8,999 nucleotides of DNA. It comes from an uncultured Saprospiraceae bacterium. GTDB lineage: Bacteria; Bacteroidota; Bacteroidia; Chitinophagales; Saprospiraceae. A program made the translations under genes and the position numbers. Under the pieces are notes generated by a model. The model had not been told where the DNA came from. It saw only the letters and a program-made list of their open reading frames with translations, and made no database searches. Of this stretch, positions 4,602-8,999 are shown piece by piece; position 1 is the stretch's first letter, and the number at the start of each line of letters is the position of its first letter. The stretch is taken from the NCBI GenBank assembly GCA_938039305.1, contig CALHUZ010000323.1, positions 1 to 8,999 of the forward strand, in the 5' to 3' direction.

Positions 4602-5390
4602 ATGAGACTTATTGAGTGGATAGAAGACATACAACGCAACGGTAGATACACTTTTACCTACCAAGAAGCCAAAATCACTTTTCCTGATAAAACAGCAAAG
4701 GCAATTGATATGTCTTTGTTTAGACTCATGCAACAAGGTGCTATTCAATCTGCATTCAAAGGATTCTATACCGTCATTCCTATCCAATACCAAAACTTAG
4801 GAGGGCTACCACCTGCTATGTATATAAATGATCTCATGAAGTATTTAGAAAGAGACTACTATATTTCTCATTTATCGGCAGCGGCATTACACGGCTCAGC
4901 CCACCAACAACCACAAGAGTTTTATGTAACTCATAACAAGTCTGCTCTTCGCAAGACTAAAAAAGGCGTGATGCGCCTAAACTTTATAAAGAAGGAATCC
5001 TGGAACTGTAGTGCGGTCGAAAGAAAAAAGTCAGATGCTGGATATATTCTTGTTTCCAATCCGCTACAGACTGCCTTTGACCTGGTCAATGATCATAATA
5101 AAATCGGTGGGATAAATCGAGCTGCAACAATCATCAATGAGATGGTGAATCTGATCAAGTATGATAAAGAACTAATCAAACAACAAAAACAAGTCACTCT
5201 CCAGAGGCTAGGGTTTATATTGGATGACTTGAATTGGCAAAACGAAGCAGATGAATTGTACAACCAGTCCTTTAAAATGAAAAAACCAAAGAACCGATAT
5301 CCATTGAAATCTGGGAAACTGCAAAAGGGCTATTCATCAAGAAATAGGTGGAACATCGTTGAAAATACTTCTATAGAAATTGACGAATGA
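4602..5390 (+). CDS. abiEi: AbiEi-type antitoxin / transcriptional repressor of a type IV toxin-antitoxin system
   Basis: This 262-residue protein has the AbiEi layout. Residues about 1-65 form an N-terminal winged helix-turn-helix (TFTYQEAKITFP, KAIDMSLFRLMQQGAIQSAFKGFY by pieces, wing ending YTVIP). The family core follows: YYISHLSAAALHG (86-98), EFYVTHNK (106-113) and SNPLQTAFDLV (152-162). A helical C-terminal part includes LQRLGFILDDL (200-210) and ends NRWNIVEN. In characterised AbiE systems this protein represses the operon and counteracts the AbiEii toxin without a stable complex, which defines type IV. Its stop codon overlaps the start of the next gene (ATGA), so translation of the two is probably coupled. 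The chosen ATG at 4602 precedes the wHTH directly; another ATG at 4598 is out of frame. Its length is ordinary for the family and nothing looks broken. Confidence 0.92.
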   Translation: MRLIEWIEDIQRNGRYTFTYQEAKITFPDKTAKAIDMSLFRLMQQGAIQSAFKGFYTVIPIQYQNLGGLPPAMYINDLMKYLERDYYISHLSAAALHGSAHQQPQEFYVTHNKSALRKTKKGVMRLNFIKKESWNCSAVERKKSDAGYILVSNPLQTAFDLVNDHNKIGGINRAATIINEMVNLIKYDKELIKQQKQVTLQRLGFILDDLNWQNEADELYNQSFKMKKPKNRYPLKSGKLQKGYSSRNRWNIVENTSIEIDE

Positions 5391-6223
5391 TACCAAAGGC
5401 ACACATCATACAATGGAGCGCGCATGTGCCTTGGATCTCATACGCGCAAGTAGAACAGGACCTTATTATCTCCCGTGCTTTGTTTGAAATATTCAAAGAT
5501 GATTTTTTATCAAAACATCTAGGTTTCAGAGGTGGTACCGCTTTACATAAGTTATACCTCCATCCACAGCCGAGATATTCAGAAGATATAGATTTGGTTC
5601 AATTGACTTCGGGGCCTATTAAACCTATCATTGCAGGAATAAGAGATGTTATATCTCCTTGGCTAGGGGATGATACGGTAGTCAAGTCTACACAAAGAAG
5701 CTATAAACGATACTATAAGTTTGAAACCGAATTCGCACCAGTACAACAACTAAAACTTAAAATTGAAATCAACACAACTGAGCACTTCACAGTCTATGGC
5801 GTTCAAGATTTTCCATTTAAACTTGATTCGGACTGGTACAAAGGTGACTGCCAGATATCGACTTACTCCTTAGAAGAACTGTTAGGTACAAAATTGAGGG
5901 CGTTATATCAAAGATCTAAAGGAAGAGATCTATTTGACATAGATTATGCCATCAGACATCGTGAACTCGATACTGATAAAATCATCCATTGTTTTTGCGA
6001 ATACATGCTCGTATCAACTAACTATATTCCAACTACAAAAGAATTGCTCAACAACATAACTGATAAATTAACCGATTCAGAATTTACTGGCGACACGACA
6101 GCCTTACTAAGAAAAGAAGCTAATTGGGATATAGAAACCGCTTATTCAAATCTTGAACCCCTCATTAAGTTAGTAGACAAAAAGAGAGATTCGTACAAAG
6201 CACAAATGTTTCCTAAACCTTGA
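5387..6223 (+). CDS. abiEii: AbiEii-type nucleotidyltransferase toxin
   Basis: This 278-residue protein belongs to the AbiEii nucleotidyltransferase-fold toxins. Motif I is FRGGTALHKLY (47-57). Motif II is RYSEDIDLV (63-71), with the two catalytic acids D67 and D69. A third beta-strand LKLKIEIN (122-129) could carry the third acid. The family-specific segment TKLRALYQR (168-176) and KGRDLFDIDYA (178-188) follow. Related toxins (MenT group) add nucleotides to tRNA acceptor ends; AbiEii of Streptococcus was shown to bind GTP. Expression causes reversible growth arrest and blocks phage. All motifs are intact, so the toxin is probably active. It overlaps abiEi by 4 bp and is likely expressed at a ratio set by that coupling. 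The exact target in this organism cannot be read from sequence. Confidence 0.93.
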   Translation: MIPKAHIIQWSAHVPWISYAQVEQDLIISRALFEIFKDDFLSKHLGFRGGTALHKLYLHPQPRYSEDIDLVQLTSGPIKPIIAGIRDVISPWLGDDTVVKSTQRSYKRYYKFETEFAPVQQLKLKIEINTTEHFTVYGVQDFPFKLDSDWYKGDCQISTYSLEELLGTKLRALYQRSKGRDLFDIDYAIRHRELDTDKIIHCFCEYMLVSTNYIPTTKELLNNITDKLTDSEFTGDTTALLRKEANWDIETAYSNLEPLIKLVDKKRDSYKAQMFPKP

Positions 6224-6282
6224 TGTAATATTGATTGGATAGGGTAGGGCTTCGTTATCAAAAAAGTGTCTCCTTCGATCTA

Positions 6283-6334
6283 CAATCATTGAGCCCTAAG
6301 CCTGTCTACCTTTGGTAGAGATCGGTGAACCGAC
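6283..6334. repeat. GATCATTGAGCC-type repeat, copy 3 with insert
   Basis: AATCATTGAGCC (6284-6295) and GATCGGTGAACC (6320-6331) are separated by a hairpin CTACC/GGTAG (6306-6318), which lengthens the usual 17-bp offset to about 36 bp. Confidence 0.5.
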
Positions 6335-6483
6335 TTCAGCGCTTCGTGTTCCCAGCTCTGTGCCTCTCCGTGAAAAATCTCATTGACCTCTGTGAAAATC
6401 GCTCTTTTCTTATAAGATCATAAAAGCTCATTCCCAATCTCACAGTGAAGGTAGATTACCCATATTGGATGCTCGATCGGACT

Positions 6484-6509
6484 GGATCGGACGTCTCTGA
6501 CTTCGATCC
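6484..6509. repeat. GGATCG hairpin repeat, copy 1
   Basis: GGATCGG (6484-6490) pairs with TTCGATCC (6502-6509) across an ACGTCTCTGAC loop; the innermost pair is G-T. A related copy with a broken right arm starts at 6625, an intact one is at 6652, and a shorter one at 8615. Confidence 0.6.
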
Positions 6510-6542
6510 CTAACCTAACCTCAGTGTCCCTCTGTGAACACT

Positions 6543-6608
6543 CCGCTATACGTAGGTTACACCTACGTATGAATATTACCCCAGTCAAAGGTCTCCCGAC
6601 CTCTTGGC
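6543..6608. repeat. CCGCTATACG...CTCTTGGC repeat unit, copy 1
   Basis: The unit contains a perfect 10-bp stem ATACGTAGGT/ACCTACGTAT with loop TAC (6548-6570) and a second hairpin AGGTC/GACCT flanked by CAAAGG and TCTTGG (about 6587-6607). Copies 2 (6911) and 3 (8537) keep the second hairpin but have degraded or deleted the first. Confidence 0.65.
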
Positions 6609-6651
6609 TTTATGACCGGCCGCTGGATCGGACGTCTCTGACTTCGACGCT

Positions 6652-6677
6652 GGATCGAACGTCTCCGACTTCGATCC
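6652..6677. repeat. GGATCG hairpin repeat, copy with perfect arms
   Basis: GGATCGA (6652-6658) and TCGATCC (6671-6677) pair over 7 bp around ACGTCTCCGACT. Compared with 6484, the inner G-T pair is A-T here, which keeps the stem. Confidence 0.6.
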
Positions 6678-6728
6678 ACTAATTTCCTTCTCAGTGTCCC
6701 TTTGTGAAAACCCAGCCTCGCAACCTAA

Positions 6729-6749
6729 CAGTGGGTTTTACACCCACTG
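6729..6749. repeat. Perfect 8-bp hairpin CAGTGGGT/ACCCACTG
   Basis: The stem occupies 6729-6736 and 6742-6749 with a TTTAC loop. It lies where the unit at 6543 has its ACCTACGTAT hairpin relative to the preceding CTCTGTGAA-type segment, so it may be a diverged equivalent. Confidence 0.5.
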
Positions 6750-6759
6750 CCCTCGTACT

Positions 6760-6794
6760 AGGATCATTGAGCCGTAAGGATCGGTGAGCCGACC
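6760..6794. repeat. GATCATTGAGCC / GATCGGTGAGCC repeat, copy 4
   Basis: GGATCATTGAGCC (6761-6773) and GGATCGGTGAGCC (6778-6790) have the same 17-bp offset as the copy at 2407-2436, more than 4 kb away. Confidence 0.65.
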
Positions 6795-6831
6795 TGTAAC
6801 AACATTGACACTTGAACTTACGCTTTTATCC

Positions 6832-6866
6832 GGCTCATTGAGCCAGCGCAGTCGGATCATTGAGCC
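6832..6866. repeat. GATCATTGAGCC-type repeat, copy 5
   Basis: GGCTCATTGAGCC (6832-6844) is a 13-bp palindrome. It is followed by GGATCATTGAGCC (6854-6866), a 22-bp offset. Confidence 0.55.
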
Positions 6867-6910
6867 AAACTGGATCCTAACCGGGCCCCTCTGTGAAAAC
6901 TCTCTATCCT

Positions 6911-6975
6911 CCGCTATACGTACGTTGCACCTACATCTGAATACTACCCAGCCAAAGGTCTCCCGACCTCTTGGC
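6911..6975. repeat. CCGCTATACG...CTCTTGGC repeat unit, copy 2
   Basis: This matches 6543-6608 closely (CCGCTATACGTACGTTGCAC, then GAATACTACCCAGCCAAAGG). The first hairpin is partly lost. Copy 3 downstream of the secreted-repeat gene (8537-8598) resembles this copy more than copy 1. Confidence 0.65.
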
Positions 6976-7042
6976 GATTTAAATATCCACAATTTTGACT
7001 ATTGCCCACCTTCTTAATTCTACATATTTTGTCCATTTCTTT

Positions 7043-7068
7043 TTTGGCCAAATCATTAGTGTGATCAC
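7043..7068 (+). promoter_or_regulatory. Two short palindromes upstream of the secreted-repeat gene
   Basis: TTTGGCCAAA (7043-7052) and GTGATCAC (7061-7068) are perfect palindromes ending 33 and 17 bp before the ATG at 7086. They may be regulator sites, but palindromes this short also arise by chance. No clear Bacteroidota -7 element was found. Confidence 0.25.
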
Positions 7069-7085
7069 CTTCCTAAATTGAATAC

Positions 7086-8390
7086 ATGAAATTCCTATTT
7101 ACAATTATTACATCCTTTTATCTTCTTAACATATCCGCCCAAAGCTCTGTACTCTTTGAAGTTGAGTCTGACAAACATGGTATTCAAATCCCCCTTGTCG
7201 AACAAGCCGCCATTACAAACCCCGTTGAAGGATTAATCATTTATAACTCAGATAATCAGCTGGTAGAGTGGTGGGACAAAGAAGGATTTTGGGTCACTTT
7301 ACCATCTTTTAAACCCTTCAGTAGCGGTATTCGAACTCTAGATCAAAGGTTTGGAAACAGAGGTAATATGCTCTTTACACATATCGGAGCACAACAACTT
7401 GATAGTACCAATAACTCTGCATGGGGTAATACTGTTATGGGAGTTTTAGCTGGCCAAAGTATGACACAATCAACTGCTAATACATTCATTGGAAATGAGG
7501 CGGGGCGCAGTCAAACAAAAGGGCACGGCAATACCTTCGTTGGAAAAGATGCAGGACGTAATCTAATTGAAGGCTTCGCAAATATTGCCATTGGAAATGT
7601 AGCCATGATGTCTGCTGATAGCTCATGGGGTAATGTTGTTATTGGAAGTGAAGCATTACGCGATGGGCAAGGAAAAACAAATAATAACGTAACGATAGGA
7701 CATTCAGCTATGAAAGAGTTTAGTAAAGGATGGGATAATGTCGTCATTGGAGCTTTTGCAGCGGAGAAAGCGGATACGCTACATGGTGCAGTGCTAATTG
7801 GACATCGTGCAGGTTATAGTTTAAGCGTCGACGCAGGAAACACCTTTGTTGGAAACCAATCTGGTAATATGACAACAACTGGCGGAAGTAATACCTTTTT
7901 TGGTTTTCATTCAGGATTTCATAATACTACAGGGAAGCAGAACACCTTTATTGGATTGAATGCAGGCTTAAGTAATAAAGAGGGAAATGCTAATGTTTAC
8001 TTAGGAGATGGAGCCGGTTTTGGTAATCTTGGATCTACTAATGTAATCATTGGCCAGGTTGCTGGTATTAAAGATGACTTTACAAATACCAACTACGCAG
8101 GCAATATCTTCATCGGTTTTGAAGCAGGAAGAAATGAAGAAGGATCTAACAAACTCTACATCGAAAACTCAAGAAATGCTGACCCTCTCATCTACGGAGA
8201 GTTTGATAACGACAAAGTCCAAATTAATGGAAGCTTAACCATCAAAGACTTTGCAAAATTAGAACCAAGAGTTGACCCACCTGCTTCTTGCTCAAACTCG
8301 CTTCAATATGGAATCATCTACTACGATAGTAGTGTAACACCTAACAAAATAAAAGTTTGTACCGATCAAGGTTGGACTGATTTGAATTAA
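7086..8390 (+). CDS. Secreted repeat protein with adhesin-head-like 17-residue repeats
   Basis: This 434-residue protein starts with a signal peptide (MKFLFTIITSFYLLNISAQS, probable cleavage near 18-20). A short N-terminal module (about 21-72) includes GIQIPLVEQAAITNPVEGLI, a pattern often seen at the head of Bacteroidota surface proteins. About fourteen tandem repeats of 17 residues follow from about 115 to 350, with consensus NTFIGxxAGxxxxxxG (for example NTFIGNEAGRSQTKG and NTFVGKDAGRNLIEG). Such repeats resemble YadA/Hep_Hag head repeats and phage tail-fibre segments, which form trimeric beta-rolls. The stretch NKLYIENSRNADPLIYGEFD (355-374) and KVQINGSLTIKDF follow. The last 35 residues hold two cysteines (C402, C425) and end in QGWTDLN. 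I see no membrane anchor, peptidase S74 domain or clear type IX sorting signal. A role in adhesion or display is inferred. Confidence 0.85.
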   Translation: MKFLFTIITSFYLLNISAQSSVLFEVESDKHGIQIPLVEQAAITNPVEGLIIYNSDNQLVEWWDKEGFWVTLPSFKPFSSGIRTLDQRFGNRGNMLFTHIGAQQLDSTNNSAWGNTVMGVLAGQSMTQSTANTFIGNEAGRSQTKGHGNTFVGKDAGRNLIEGFANIAIGNVAMMSADSSWGNVVIGSEALRDGQGKTNNNVTIGHSAMKEFSKGWDNVVIGAFAAEKADTLHGAVLIGHRAGYSLSVDAGNTFVGNQSGNMTTTGGSNTFFGFHSGFHNTTGKQNTFIGLNAGLSNKEGNANVYLGDGAGFGNLGSTNVIIGQVAGIKDDFTNTNYAGNIFIGFEAGRNEEGSNKLYIENSRNADPLIYGEFDNDKVQINGSLTIKDFAKLEPRVDPPASCSNSLQYGIIYYDSSVTPNKIKVCTDQGWTDLN

Positions 8391-8430
8391 TGATCTGCCA
8401 ATTCCCCGCTACTTTTCCCCTTTTGGAAGG

Positions 8431-8508
8431 TAACTGAGCTCGGCCTGGAAGGCTTGATTGACTAATGTCATTCAATGAAGGCACGGCAAACAATGGCTTG
8501 CCGATGGG
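8431..8508 (+). repeat. Triple-hairpin repeat, copy 3
   Basis: It begins TAACTGAGCTCGGCC. Hairpins: GCCT/AGGC with loop GGA (8443-8453), TTGATTGAC/GTCATTCAA with loop TAAT and one T-T mismatch (8454-8475), and CGGCAA/TTGCCG with loop ACAATGGC (8484-8503). Loop sizes of 3, 4 and 8 nt are the same as in copies 1 and 2. Confidence 0.75.
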
Positions 8509-8536
8509 CTGTTCTCGGGGATGGAATTTGCTTTAT

Positions 8537-8598
8537 CCGCTATACGTTGCACCTAAATCTGAATACTACCCAGCCAAAGGTCTCCCGACCTCTTGGCT
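8537..8598. repeat. CCGCTATACG...CTCTTGGC repeat unit, copy 3
   Basis: The unit runs from CCGCTATACGTTGCACC through GAATACTACCCAGCCAAAGG to CCGACCTCTTGGC. It lacks the central arm of the first hairpin found in copy 1. With copy 2 it brackets the secreted-repeat gene as direct repeats about 1.6 kb apart. Confidence 0.65.
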
Positions 8599-8612
8599 TC
8601 ACCCACTACGCT

Positions 8613-8638
8613 ACATCGAACGTCTCCGACTTCGATCC
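8613..8638. repeat. ATCGAACGTCTC hairpin repeat, fourth copy
   Basis: ATCGA (8615-8619) pairs with TCGAT (8632-8636) across ACGTCTCCGACT. The loop is identical to that of the copy at 6652-6677; the stem is shortened because the left GG is changed to CA-type sequence. Confidence 0.5.
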
Positions 8639-8730
8639 TTAACTTCAACTCAGTGCCCGTCTGTGAAAACCCAGTGTAATTATCTTTCTAATTAGACTCA
8701 TTGAGCGCACTTATCCTGAAGCTATTGTTT

Positions 8731-8756
8731 ACCCTGCAGCCTTCGTGCTACGGGGT
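8731..8756. repeat. Long hairpin ACCCTGCAGC/GCTACGGGGT
   Basis: A 10-bp stem with one wobble and one C-A mismatch closes a CTTCGT loop. It occurs once in this window and lies about 100 bp upstream of the right-edge gene. It may be another member of the intergenic palindrome set. Confidence 0.45.
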
Positions 8757-8853
8757 ACTGCATGAGAACCGCAAGCCAGTGTGAACTCCACTATTTATAG
8801 AATTGCATCTGCGAATCCATATCTTTAGGCCTGGCTAAATAATATCAATTCTA

Positions 8854-8999
8854 ATGACACTTCCTTTTTCTTTTAATACTGATAAGTACGACCTCTGGGA
8901 GATCTACGAGACTATTAAAAAGTTCTATCCAATAGGTATTGGTAAAATGGACGGTGGGGGGATCTACCTCGAGTACCCTGGAATCAAGGCATTAGAGAA
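8854..8999 (+). CDS. Unidentified protein, partial (N-terminal 48 residues)
   Basis: An ATG at 8854 opens a frame without stops to the window edge, starting MTLPFSFNTDKYDLWEIYE and continuing TIKKFYPIGIGKMDGGGIY and LEYPGIKALE. The aromatic-rich helix (DKYDLWEIYETIKKFYP) followed by a Gly-rich turn and a strand (GGGIYLEYPG) looks like folded cytoplasmic protein, and there is no signal peptide. I do not recognise a family from this part. The repeat-filled spacer upstream means it probably has its own promoter. Confidence 0.65.
   Translation, partial: MTLPFSFNTDKYDLWEIYETIKKFYPIGIGKMDGGGIYLEYPGIKALE

Larger units (their letters stand above)
6224..7085. other. 862-bp non-coding mosaic of palindromic repeats
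   Basis: No credible gene is present: the open frames here (for example 6738-6992 and 6784-7017) run through repeat units. The region is built from at least four modules, several found more than once. They are a GATCATTGAGCC type (6283, 6760, 6832), a GGATCGAACGTCTC hairpin (6484, 6625, 6652), a long unit from CCGCTATACG to GACCTCTTGGC (6543, 6911), and a CAGTG(T)CCCTCTGTGAA segment (about 6521, 6693, with a shorter version near 6888). GC content is higher than in the neighbouring genes. Confidence 0.75.
8391..8853. other. 463-bp non-coding spacer with repeat modules shared with 6224-7085 and 169-902
   Basis: The spacer contains, in order, a triple-hairpin repeat (8431-8508), a CCGCTATACG...CTCTTGGC unit (8537-8598), an ATCGAACGTCTC hairpin (8613-8638), a CAGTGCCCGTCTGTGAAAAC segment (8651-8670) and a hairpin at 8731-8756. 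From about 8770 to the next ATG at 8854 I see nothing recognisable. Confidence 0.7.

Noticed and set aside
4551..4793. Minus-strand open frame opposite the abiEi start
   Set aside because: Fully antisense to the promoter and wHTH of abiEi, with no family pattern.
6738..7017. Overlapping open frames on both strands
   Set aside because: Both cross repeat modules; codon content follows the palindromes rather than a protein.
8465..8695. Plus-strand open frame starting MSFNEGTANNGLP
   Set aside because: A reading of triple-hairpin copy 3 followed by two other repeat modules.
169..8853. tRNA or other standard RNA genes in the spacers
   Set aside because: The hairpins do not form a cloverleaf with a TpsiC arm, and no rRNA or known riboswitch core was recognised by eye.

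Overview
The window reads as accessory DNA from a Bacteroidota bacterium, perhaps Cytophagales-like (the order is a guess). The reasons are AT-rich coding DNA, start codons with no Shine-Dalgarno motif, a secreted repeat protein of a kind common in that phylum, and intergenic DNA packed with small palindromic repeats. No replication initiator, integrase or transposase gene is visible, so the sequence does not show whether this is a plasmid, an integrated element or a chromosomal island.

Layout. At the left edge (1-168, minus strand) lies the start of a stand-alone LuxR-type helix-turn-helix regulator. A repeat-rich spacer follows (169-902). Next is a minus-strand partition-like pair: a ParA ATPase (2032-1310) and a 111-residue basic protein with a ribbon-helix-helix-like C-terminus (1238-903). 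Around and between these two genes lie about ten copies of a palindrome related to ACAACTAATTGT. They are the best candidates for the operator and centromere sites of this system.

After a second repeat-rich spacer (2033-2617) comes a plus-strand cluster of toxin-like and defence-like genes. It holds a class II Fic AMP-transferase with a C-terminal winged helix (2618-3697), two small conserved-looking proteins I cannot assign (3774-4094 and 4215-4496), and a complete AbiEi/AbiEii pair, a type IV toxin-antitoxin and abortive-infection system (4602-6223), whose genes overlap by 4 bp. The Fic and AbiE genes each have a palindrome or repeat just upstream that could be an autoregulatory operator.

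The right part holds 862 bp of mosaic palindromic repeats (6224-7085), a secreted protein with about fourteen 17-residue repeats (7086-8390), another repeat spacer with the same units (8391-8853), and the beginning of an unidentified gene (8854-8999).

The most unusual signals are in the non-coding DNA. A family of about 80 bp has three copies (291-360, 722-800, 8431-8508), each folding into the same three consecutive hairpins with paired compensatory changes. The palindrome array around parA is the second. The third is a set of shared repeat modules that flank the secreted-repeat gene on both sides and recur between the defence genes.
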